Positions 24,060 to 31,350 of a stretch of 64,000 nt of DNA are shown piece by piece. Below the pieces are notes generated by a model. It made no database searches. It was given only the letters and a program-made list of their open reading frames with translations, and was not told the origin of the DNA. How positions within the stretch are numbered: the first letter of the stretch is position 1; the number at the start of each line of letters is the position of its first letter. The stretch is from Oscillospiraceae bacterium (GTDB taxonomy: Bacteria; Bacillota; Clostridia; Oscillospirales; Oscillospiraceae). The stretch spans positions 1-64,000 of the forward strand of contig JAFVCD010000044.1 of the NCBI GenBank assembly GCA_017479425.1. Reading direction: 5' to 3'. Position numbers and translations under genes: made by a program.

Positions 24060-25454
24060 TTATACAAGCTCGCCGTAGAGCGCCCAGGTGTTCGAGCCGG
24101 TGATCTTAACGTCGGCAAATTCGCCGATCATGCGCTCGCCGCCCTTGACTCTGACAAGTCTGCCGCCGTTTGTGCGGCTTGTGAGGTATTCTCCGTCCAC
24201 TCCGTCGATGAGCACGCGCACGGTCCTGCCGACGTAGTCGGCATGCTTGCGCTCTGAGATCATATTCTGGAGCTTAACGAGCAGGTCGAAGCGCATCTGC
24301 TTCATCTCGCGCGTCGCGGGGTCGGGATACTCCGCCGCCGGAGTGCCGGGGCGCTTGGAGTAGATGAAGGTAAAGAGCGCGTCGTACTCGACCTCCTCGA
24401 CAAGCGAGAGCGTGTCGGCGAAGTCCTCCTCGGTCTCGCCCGGGAAGCCCACGATAACGTCGCTTGTGAGAACTACGTCGGGCATATACTCCCGCGCCTT
24501 GTGCACGAGGTCGAGGTATTTCGCCCTGTCGTAGCGGCGGTTCATGGCGCGCAGTATGCGGTCAGAGCCGGACTGGAAGGGCAGATGTATGTGGTGGGCG
24601 CACTTGGGATTCTCAGCCATCGTCTTGAAGAGCTTTTCCGTCGCGTCCTTCGGGTGGCTTGTCATGAAGCGGACTATAAAATCGCCCGGGATGGCGCACA
24701 CCTCGCGCAGAATGTCCGCAAAGTCCACGCCGGTGCCGAGATCCTTTCCGTAGCTGTTTACGTTCTGACCGAGGAGAGTTATGTCCTTGTACCCCGCCTC
24801 GACGAGGCCTCTTGCCTCGGCTAAAATATCCTCCGGCGTTCTCGAGCGCTCGCGCCCGCGGACGTAGGGCACGATGCAGTAGGTGCAGAAGTTGTTGCAG
24901 CCGTACATAACGGAGAGCCACGCCTTCACTGACCCGTCGCGTACCTGCGGAATGCCCTCGGCAATCGCGCCGTCGGAGGGGGTGATCTCAAAAACTCTGC
25001 CGCCGACTGTCAGCACCTTTTTGAGAAACTCCGGAAATCTCCACAGCGCGTGCGGCCCGAATACTATATCGACGTGGCGGTAGCTCTCGCGGAGCTTGTC
25101 GGCAACGGACTGCTGCTGCGCCATGCAGCCGCAGATCACGATCTTCTGATTGGGATTTGCCTTTTTCGTATGCGTGAGAGCGCCGACGTTGCCGTAAACG
25201 CGCTGCTCGGCGTGCTCGCGGACGGCGCAGGTGTTCATAACGACGACGTCAGCCTCGCTTTCATCGGAGGTGAACTCGTAGCCCATCTCGCGGAGCATAC
25301 CGCGAATTTTCTCACTGTCAGCCTCGTTCTGCTGACAGCCGTAGGTATCGACCATAGCCTTGGGAGAAGTCGGGCGGGCGGCGTTTAACTCCGCCACCTC
25401 CTGCATTATTTTACGCTCGTAAGCGAGCTGGGAATCAGAAATTACGGTTCTCAT
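24060..25454 (-). CDS. miaB: tRNA-2-methylthio-N6-dimethylallyladenosine synthase MiaB
   Basis: The 464-residue methylthiotransferase has the N-terminal UPF0004 domain with cysteines in D-T-Y-G-C, N-T-C-A-V and C-G-C-M-A-Q (second 4Fe-4S cluster), the radical SAM motif C-N-N-F-C-T-Y-C near residue 190-197, and a C-terminal TRAM domain (about 395-460). It methylthiolates i6A37 in tRNA, the product of MiaA, whose gene lies in the opposite operon. AAAGGAATTTTGAC precedes the ATG. The divergent gap to mutL is about 124 bp and AT-rich. Confidence 0.97.
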   Translation of the reverse strand: MRTVISDSQLAYERKIMQEVAELNAARPTSPKAMVDTYGCQQNEADSEKIRGMLREMGYEFTSDESEADVVVMNTCAVREHAEQRVYGNVGALTHTKKANPNQKIVICGCMAQQQSVADKLRESYRHVDIVFGPHALWRFPEFLKKVLTVGGRVFEITPSDGAIAEGIPQVRDGSVKAWLSVMYGCNNFCTYCIVPYVRGRERSRTPEDILAEARGLVEAGYKDITLLGQNVNSYGKDLGTGVDFADILREVCAIPGDFIVRFMTSHPKDATEKLFKTMAENPKCAHHIHLPFQSGSDRILRAMNRRYDRAKYLDLVHKAREYMPDVVLTSDVIVGFPGETEEDFADTLSLVEEVEYDALFTFIYSKRPGTPAAEYPDPATREMKQMRFDLLVKLQNMISERKHADYVGRTVRVLIDGVDGEYLTSRTNGGRLVRVKGGERMIGEFADVKITGSNTWALYGELV

Positions 25455-25578
25455 GTCAAAATTCCTTTGCTAATAAAATCGCACCACATATTTTATCAAA
25501 TTTCTGTGGATTTTACAATATAAATGTGCTACAATTAGCTATTGATAATTGGATTATTGTGTCCGAAAGGGATTGTAT

Positions 25579-27498
25579 ATGGCAAAAATCAGAGAAATGC
25601 CCGCGCACCTCGCGGATCTCATCGCCGCGGGAGAGGTGGTCGAGAGACCGTCGAGCGTGGTGAAGGAGCTCGTTGAAAACTCAATAGACGCCGGCGCCGA
25701 TACAGTGACGGTCGAGATACAGTCCGGCGGAATGTCGCTCATCCGCGTGAGCGACAACGGCTGCGGAATGAGCCCGCAGGACGCTGAGACAGCGTTTCTG
25801 CGCCATGCGACGAGCAAGCTGTACGATGAGCGAGGTCTTGAGGCGATAGGAACTCTCGGCTTTCGCGGCGAGGCGCTTGCGGCGATCAGCTCCGTGAGCC
25901 GCATCGAGCTTCTGACAAAGGAGCGCGGCGCCGAAAACGGCACGAGGATAGTGCTCGAGGCCGGCACAGTCGTCGAAAAGGAGCCGGCAGGCGCGCCGGA
26001 CGGCACGACAATGATGATCCGCGACCTGTTTTTCAACACCCCTGCACGCAGAAAGTACATGAAAACAGATAAGGCGGAGGGCGCGAATGTTTCTACCGTG
26101 GTTACCCGCCTTGCACTCAGCCGCCCGGACGTGTCCATTCGCTTCATAAAGGACGGGAAAGAGGAGCTTCACACCCCCGGCGACGGCAGGATAGATTCGG
26201 TAGTCTACTCAACTCTCGGCAGAGAGTTTGCAAAGAGCCTTCTGAAGGCCGAGCGCGGCGACGAAAGATTGCGAGTTTCCGGTTACATTTCAAGCCCCGC
26301 GGGAAGCCGCGGCAACCGCGCGTGGCAGTTTTTCTTCATAAACGGGCGCTTTGTAAAGTCGAAGCTCCTGCAGGCGGCGCTCGAGCAGGGCTATAAAAAC
26401 AGCCTCTTTACCGGCCGCTTTCCGGTCTGCGTGCTCGATATAACGATGCCGCTCACGGCAGTGGATGTGAATGTTCACCCGACCAAGACCGAGGTGCGCT
26501 TCGAGAATGAGCGCGAGGTGTTCGACGCCGTGTATTGGGCTGTTCGCAGCGCGCTCGAGCACGAGGACAAGCCCGCGGAAATGAAGATATCGCCCTCGAC
26601 GATTTCAAAGGTCGAAAACGGCTATCGTGAGACGCCGAAGCCGGCGAGCGCGTCTGCGCCTGCACAGTATTTTTCACAGAGCTATACCGCGCCAGCGCAG
26701 GAAAAGACCTTCAAGAGCGCGGATTACTACCGCGCCGCAGGGCAGAATACCTACAAAACGAGCTATTCCGCGCCGCAGACCTCGTTTAAAACTTCGCTTC
26801 CCGTCCTCGGTAATGCGGCAAGACCCGCTGAGATGCACGACAGCGCGTTTGACAGCCTTCAGGAGAGTATCGCCATGCCGGAGGCAGGGCCGATATTCAC
26901 GCCGGACGCGCCGATCCGCGAGCCGAAGCGGGAGTACCGGTGGCGCTACATCGGAGAAACGATGAATACATATCTCATCGTCGAAAAGGGCGAGTCGCTC
27001 TATCTCATCGACAAGCACGCCGCCCACGAGCGCGTGCTGTTCGACAGACTCAAGGAGAGCGCTGCAAAGCCGGACAGTCAGATGCTCATTACGCCGCTTA
27101 TCTGCTCCGTCGGAGCTGAAAACGCGGAAATCATAGTTGAAAACTCCGAACTGCTCAATGAGTTCGGCTTCGAGGTCGAGGAGTTCGGAGAGGACTCCGT
27201 GGCGCTCAGGCAAGTGCCGGCGGACGTCGATATCGACGAGCCGGAGCGCTTCATGGAGGAGATAGCCGACAAGCTCCGAAAGGGCGGCCGCCGAGAGATT
27301 GAGACCCTGCGCGACGATCTCAGACACACCGTCGCCTGCAAGGCGGCGATAAAGGCGGGCAAGCCCTCCGAGCCGGAGTCTGTCTATGATCTTATCGACC
27401 GCGTTATGCGCGGCGAGGTGCGCTACTGCCCTCACGGCAGACCGGTTGCGATGGAGCTGAGCAAATATCAGCTCGACAAGAATTTCAAGCGCGTATGA
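25579..27498 (+). CDS. mutL: DNA mismatch repair protein MutL
   Basis: The 639-residue protein starts M-A-K-I-R-E-M-P and has the GHKL ATPase motifs E-L-V-E-N-S-I-D-A-G-A, D-N-G-C-G-M and T-L-G-F-R-G-E-A-L-A in the first 100 residues. A low-complexity linker (about 345-450) precedes the C-terminal dimerisation domain, which carries D-K-H-A-A-H-E-R (the metal-binding endonuclease motif, Gln replaced by Lys) and a C-terminal C-P-H-G-R-P. The nicking activity typical of non-E. coli MutL is therefore likely. The ATG at 25579 follows GAAAGGGA; a TTG at 25549 is in frame but implausible. miaA overlaps its end by 4 bp. Confidence 0.97.
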   Translation: MAKIREMPAHLADLIAAGEVVERPSSVVKELVENSIDAGADTVTVEIQSGGMSLIRVSDNGCGMSPQDAETAFLRHATSKLYDERGLEAIGTLGFRGEALAAISSVSRIELLTKERGAENGTRIVLEAGTVVEKEPAGAPDGTTMMIRDLFFNTPARRKYMKTDKAEGANVSTVVTRLALSRPDVSIRFIKDGKEELHTPGDGRIDSVVYSTLGREFAKSLLKAERGDERLRVSGYISSPAGSRGNRAWQFFFINGRFVKSKLLQAALEQGYKNSLFTGRFPVCVLDITMPLTAVDVNVHPTKTEVRFENEREVFDAVYWAVRSALEHEDKPAEMKISPSTISKVENGYRETPKPASASAPAQYFSQSYTAPAQEKTFKSADYYRAAGQNTYKTSYSAPQTSFKTSLPVLGNAARPAEMHDSAFDSLQESIAMPEAGPIFTPDAPIREPKREYRWRYIGETMNTYLIVEKGESLYLIDKHAAHERVLFDRLKESAAKPDSQMLITPLICSVGAENAEIIVENSELLNEFGFEVEEFGEDSVALRQVPADVDIDEPERFMEEIADKLRKGGRREIETLRDDLRHTVACKAAIKAGKPSEPESVYDLIDRVMRGEVRYCPHGRPVAMELSKYQLDKNFKRV

Positions 27499-28418
27499 CA
27501 AGAGTGCTTGTGATAACCGGCCCCACCGCCACCGGAAAGACGGCACTGGGAGTCAGGCTTGCGAAGGCTCTCGACGGCGAGGTGGTTTCCGCCGACTCGA
27601 TGCAGGTTTATAAATATATGGACGTCGGCACCGCGAAGCCGACGGAGGATGAGATGCAGGGCGTGAGGCACCACATGATAGGCGTCGCCGAGCCGACCGA
27701 GCGCTATTCCGTCTCGGAGTACGTTCCCGCGGCGACAAAATGCGTTGAGGACATCGCCTCGCGCGGCAGGGTGCCGATAATCGTCGGCGGTACGGGGCTC
27801 TACGTCGAATCGCTCATACTCGGCAGAGATTTTGCCGACGAGGGCTCGGATTCCGCCGAGCGCGAGCGGCTCTACGCGCAGTATGACGCACTCGGCGGCA
27901 AAAAAATGCTCTCGCTTCTCGCGCAGTATGACCCGGAGCGCGCGGCGAAGCTGCACCCGAACGATAAAAAGCGCGTTGTGCGCGCGCTTGAGATCGCCCT
28001 TGCCGGCTCCACCATAACCGCGCACGATGAGGAAACAAAGACCCGCCCTCCGAAATACGACGCGCGTATAGTCGTTCTTAATTGGCTCGACCGCGCGAAG
28101 CTCTACGAGCGTATTAATCTCCGCGTTGACGAAATGATGGAGCGCGGTCTTGCGGACGAGGTGCGGCGCCTTATGGATATGGGCTTTGAAAAAAGCACCG
28201 CGCTCCAGGCAATAGGCTACAAGGAGCTGTGCGAGGCGCTGCGCGGCGAATGCTCCGTTGAGGACGCGGTCGGGCGCATAAAGCTCGGAAGCCGCCGATA
28301 CGCCAAGCGGCAGATAAGCTGGAACACAAGATATAGCGAGGCGCTGCGGATAAATTGGGAAAATTTTCCAAATATTGATGATGCGCTCCACGCTTCGACA
28401 GAATTTTTCCAAAAATAA
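27495..28418 (+). CDS. miaA: tRNA dimethylallyltransferase MiaA
   Basis: This 307-residue enzyme has the P-loop G-P-T-A-T-G-K-T-A-L near residue 9-18, the D-S-M-Q-V-Y-K segment near 34-40, R-H-H-M-I-G near 57 and G-G-T-G-L-Y near 97-102. It transfers dimethylallyl from DMAPP to A37 of tRNAs reading UNN codons; MiaB then adds the methylthio group. It starts in an ATGA overlap with mutL, so translation is coupled, and hfq follows, the mutL-miaA-hfq order being conserved across many bacteria. Confidence 0.97.
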   Translation: MTRVLVITGPTATGKTALGVRLAKALDGEVVSADSMQVYKYMDVGTAKPTEDEMQGVRHHMIGVAEPTERYSVSEYVPAATKCVEDIASRGRVPIIVGGTGLYVESLILGRDFADEGSDSAERERLYAQYDALGGKKMLSLLAQYDPERAAKLHPNDKKRVVRALEIALAGSTITAHDEETKTRPPKYDARIVVLNWLDRAKLYERINLRVDEMMERGLADEVRRLMDMGFEKSTALQAIGYKELCEALRGECSVEDAVGRIKLGSRRYAKRQISWNTRYSEALRINWENFPNIDDALHASTEFFQK

Positions 28419-28429
28419 TACTATGATGA

Positions 28430-28459
28430 TGTCGTCTAAAAAAATATGAAAGGACGACA
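28430..28459 (+). promoter_or_regulatory. Hairpin around the hfq ribosome-binding site with an A-rich loop
   Basis: TGTCGTC (28430-28436) and GACGACA (28453-28459) can pair over a 16-base loop that is mostly A and holds the Shine-Dalgarno sequence GAAAGGA. A-rich stretches are typical Hfq distal-face targets, so this may let Hfq control its own translation. Confidence 0.45.
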
Positions 28460-28464
28460 CAAAA

Positions 28465-28719
28465 ATGTACACAACAAAAGAAAAAAATTTGCAGGACGCT
28501 TTCCTTAACGAGGCGAGAAAAAAGTCAGTTCCGGTGACGGTGTTTCTCATGAACGGCTTTCAGATGAAGGGCACTATCGCCGGCTTCGACGGCTTTACGG
28601 TAGCTCTGCTCTGCGAGGGAAGGGAACAGCTCATCTACAAGCACGCGATAAGCACGGTGTCCCCGGCGCGCAGGATGGAGCTCAGGGAGCCTGAAGCGAG
28701 AGAATCAATAGAGATATAA
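28465..28719 (+). CDS. hfq: RNA chaperone Hfq
   Basis: The 84-residue protein has both Sm motifs: Sm1 with [11 protein letters not shown] and Sm2 with Y-K-H-A-I-S-T-V near residue 53-60. It starts [14 protein letters not shown], the usual N-terminal helix. Hfq hexamers bind A-rich and U-rich RNA and assist sRNA pairing, though in Firmicutes its role is often modest. It lies after miaA as in many genomes; see the hairpin in its leader. Length is normal for Gram-positive Hfq (70-85). Confidence 0.96.
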   Translation: MYTTKEKNLQDAFLNEARKKSVPVTVFLMNGFQMKGTIAGFDGFTVALLCEGREQLIYKHAISTVSPARRMELREPEARESIEI

Positions 28720-28731
28720 GAAGGATAAACA

Positions 28732-29910
28732 ATGGAGAGAAGCGGCAGAACGATAAAAATCGCCACAGCGATTATATTTCTCGCCCTCGCGGCGTATATG
28801 ATCGCGGGCTTTGTCATAGGCGGGCAGGACAACCTCAGAACAGTCACGGTCACGGGAATGAGCATGAATGACAGCATCATGACCGAGGGCTGGTGCGTGC
28901 GCGATGAGGAGTATATGCTCTCGCCTGAGGGCGGAGCCACCGTCACGATAGACGAGGGAGCCAAGATCGCCCGCGGCGAGGCTGTCGCAATCTCCTATAA
29001 CTCTCAGTCAGACCTGAGAAGAGCGGAGGAGATCCGCTCACTCACGGTCAGAATAGGACTTTTGGAGGCGTCAAAGACAGTAAAAAATCCTACGGAGGCG
29101 GCAAAGGCCGGCATAAGGACTGTCGCGCACATGGCGGCTTCCGGCGATTTGTCGGAGATGGACGCCGCGCTCTACGATCTCGATCTCTATCTCTTCGGCG
29201 ACGGCGAGGTGGACACGGCCTCCGTAGACGCCGAGATAAACGAGGCAAGGCTCAGAATTCAGGGCCTTCAGGCGAAGGCAGGCGGCAGAGGCATAATCTA
29301 CGCCGAAAAAAGCGGCACCTTCTCATCGAACGCCGACGGTCTTGAGGGCATTACTCCCGAAATGCTGACGGGCTCTCTCACGCCGACAGAGGTGCGCGAT
29401 ATGTTTACGCATCCGGCGAGAGTGCCGGACGCCGCGTTCGGCAAGGTTTCTAAGGGTATAAGATGGTATTATGTTACCCTCGTCGACTCAAAATGGGCGT
29501 CGCGCCTTACGGGGATGGGACGCATTACAGTAAAATTCACCAGAAGCTACTCCGATACGGTTGAGATGAGCGTTCGCTCGATCGGTCAGGCGGAGGATGG
29601 AAAGTGCGTTCTGATCCTCTCGAGCGACCGCTATCTGCAGGCAGTTGCGGGCGTGCGCGAGCTTGTCGGTGAGATCATTATCTCCAACGAATCCGGCGTG
29701 CGCGTGCCGAAGGAGGCGGTGCATCTTAACGAGGACGGTGAGACTGTCGTTTATATCGTCAAGAAGCTCCAGGCTTCCGAGGTCAAGGTCACGATCCTCG
29801 GCGAGGATGGCGGGTGGTATATGGTCGACGGAGGCAACGCGCTCAGACCCGGCAACGAGGTGATCACACGCGCACCGAACCTCTCGGACGGCGCCGTGGT
29901 GCTCAATTGA
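28732..29910 (+). CDS. Membrane-anchored HlyD-like protein of unknown function
   Basis: A 392-residue protein with one N-terminal membrane helix (about residues 9-27) and the rest predicted outside. A lipoyl/HlyD-like segment around residues 60-85 (G-A-K-I-A-R-G-E-A-V-A) and a helical stretch (about 85-180) resemble periplasmic adaptor proteins, and Y-A-E-K-S-G-T-F-S-S near 180-189 is the matching second half of a barrel-sandwich hybrid domain. No transporter partner is adjacent. Its place between hfq and sepF suggests a link to the cell envelope or division, but this is context only. Confidence 0.7.
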   Translation: MERSGRTIKIATAIIFLALAAYMIAGFVIGGQDNLRTVTVTGMSMNDSIMTEGWCVRDEEYMLSPEGGATVTIDEGAKIARGEAVAISYNSQSDLRRAEEIRSLTVRIGLLEASKTVKNPTEAAKAGIRTVAHMAASGDLSEMDAALYDLDLYLFGDGEVDTASVDAEINEARLRIQGLQAKAGGRGIIYAEKSGTFSSNADGLEGITPEMLTGSLTPTEVRDMFTHPARVPDAAFGKVSKGIRWYYVTLVDSKWASRLTGMGRITVKFTRSYSDTVEMSVRSIGQAEDGKCVLILSSDRYLQAVAGVRELVGEIIISNESGVRVPKEAVHLNEDGETVVYIVKKLQASEVKVTILGEDGGWYMVDGGNALRPGNEVITRAPNLSDGAVVLN

Positions 29911-29944
29911 CGCCTGATTTGAGGCGCAAATTGGCGGAAAAGTC

Positions 29945-29973
29945 TTGACACCGTAGAAAAAAGATGAAATAAT
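29945..29973 (+). promoter_or_regulatory. Sigma-A-type promoter for sepF
   Basis: TTGACA (29945-29950), 17-bp spacer, AATAAT (29968-29973), 41 bp before the sepF start. A short palindrome CGCCT-GATTTG-AGGCG (29911-29926) lies just before it. Confidence 0.65.
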
Positions 29974-30013
29974 GTAGATTGTATTTCTGTCAATATAATT
30001 TGGAGGCTCAAGA

Positions 30014-30484
30014 ATGAAATTTTTAGATGAACTCAAGAAAATCACCCGCCCCTATGACGAGGAGGATGAGGAATTTGAGGATTTCAGCCCCCGCACCCCT
30101 GAGCGCGTGCCGGTAACTCCGCGTACTGCTGCGCCACAGCGCACCTATGTGAACGATAGCTTCAATCAGGAGAAAAGGGACAATAAGGTCGTTAACATCC
30201 ACGCCACGACTCAGCTTCAGGTCGTGCTCGTAGCGCCCGAGCGCTTTGAAACAGCCGCCGAGATTGCGGATCACCTTCGCGAGAAGCGCACGGTGGTGCT
30301 TAACCTTGAGAAAACGAGCAAGGAAATTTGCCGCCGCCTCCTCGATTTCCTCTCCGGCGTTGCCTACGCGCAGGATGGAAAGATAAAGAAGGTCGCTGTA
30401 AATACCTATCTGATCACCCCGTACAACGTCGATCTTATGGGCGATCTGCTCGATGAGCTTGAAAATAACGGCTTGTACTTTTAA
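30014..30484 (+). CDS. sepF: Cell division protein SepF
   Basis: A 156-residue protein: a short N-terminal amphipathic helix (M-K-F-L-D-E-L-K-K-I) for membrane binding, an acidic and proline-rich linker (about 16-65), then the SepF core (about 66-156) with L-N-L-E-K-T, R-R-L-L-D-F-L-S-G and Y-L-I-T-P. SepF tethers FtsZ to the membrane in Gram-positive bacteria. Neighbour divIVA starts 28 bp downstream, the conserved order of Firmicutes division genes. The ylm genes usually between them are missing here. Confidence 0.95.
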   Translation: MKFLDELKKITRPYDEEDEEFEDFSPRTPERVPVTPRTAAPQRTYVNDSFNQEKRDNKVVNIHATTQLQVVLVAPERFETAAEIADHLREKRTVVLNLEKTSKEICRRLLDFLSGVAYAQDGKIKKVAVNTYLITPYNVDLMGDLLDELENNGLYF

Positions 30485-30511
30485 CAGAGATTATACAGGA
30501 GGGATTTAGAT

Positions 30512-31276
30512 ATGCTGACACCACAGGATATTCAGGATAAGGAATTTTCCAAGGCAGTATTCGGCGGCTACGATATGGCGGCAGTCGACGAATTCCTTGA
30601 GGAGGTCGAGAAGGACTATACGGCCCTCTATAAGGATAACGCGGTCCTCAAGGGAAAGATAAAGGTGCTCGTCGACAAGGTCGAGGAGTATCGCTCCACG
30701 GAGGACAGCATGCGCCTCGCGCTTTCCTCCGCACAGAAGATGGCGGACGATATGATGGCCGAGACTCAGGCCAAATGCGACGCGCTCCTTGCCGATGCCG
30801 AAAAGACGGCCGCCGCAAAGAGAGCGAACGCCGAGCGCGATATCACCGCGGAGAGCGTCAAGCTCAACGCCGCAAAGCGCGAGACCGAGGCGTTCATTGA
30901 CTCCGCAAAGAAGCTCATCGCCAAGTTCGGCGAGGCTCTTGATAAGGCCGGCAGCGAGCTTGATCTCGAGCAGATACCGGTTGCCGCGCCCGCAGCTCAT
31001 GACGAGCCGGTTTTCAGTCCCGAGCCTGAGAGAAGCGTAAAGAAGGCGGTTAAGATCGCCGAACCCGAGGAGAGCTCCTCGAGCATTGAGGACTTCATTC
31101 AGGATGTTATGCAGGGCGGTGCCGAGGATAATCTCGACGAAACAAAGCGCGTGCCCGATCTCTCCGCCGCTCTTGATGAAACCAAGATCTGGACGGATGA
31201 GGACGAGGAGACCACCCCGCGCCCCAAGTTCAACTTTGACGATCTCCAGTTCGGCAAGAATGTCAACAAAGACTGA
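30512..31276 (+). CDS. divIVA: DivIVA domain protein
   Basis: A 254-residue protein: the N-terminal DivIVA motif L-T-P-Q-D-I-Q-D-K-E-F (about 2-12), then G-G-Y-D-M-A-A-V-D-E-F-L-E near 19-31, followed by a long coiled coil (about 30-150). The C-terminal third is acidic and low in complexity. DivIVA recognises curved membrane at poles and septa and directs division or growth proteins. It follows sepF and precedes ileS, the classic Firmicutes order. Confidence 0.93.
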   Translation: MLTPQDIQDKEFSKAVFGGYDMAAVDEFLEEVEKDYTALYKDNAVLKGKIKVLVDKVEEYRSTEDSMRLALSSAQKMADDMMAETQAKCDALLADAEKTAAAKRANAERDITAESVKLNAAKRETEAFIDSAKKLIAKFGEALDKAGSELDLEQIPVAAPAAHDEPVFSPEPERSVKKAVKIAEPEESSSSIEDFIQDVMQGGAEDNLDETKRVPDLSAALDETKIWTDEDEETTPRPKFNFDDLQFGKNVNKD

Positions 31277-31286
31277 AAAAGCTTTT

Positions 31287-31307
31287 AGCGGGGGTTATGC
31301 CCCCGCT
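31287..31307 (+). terminator. GC hairpin between divIVA and ileS
   Basis: AGCGGGGG and CCCCCGCT form an 8-bp stem with a 5-base loop; only three T follow, so termination would be weak. No T-box specifier structure is visible in the short 74-bp leader of ileS. Confidence 0.4.
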
Positions 31308-31350
31308 GAGTTTCGTACATAAAGATAGATAAGGAAGGAACTTTCAAGGA

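Noticed and set aside
31277-31350. T-box riboswitch upstream of ileS
   Set aside because: The 74-bp leader is too short and lacks the T-box sequence; only a GC hairpin is present.
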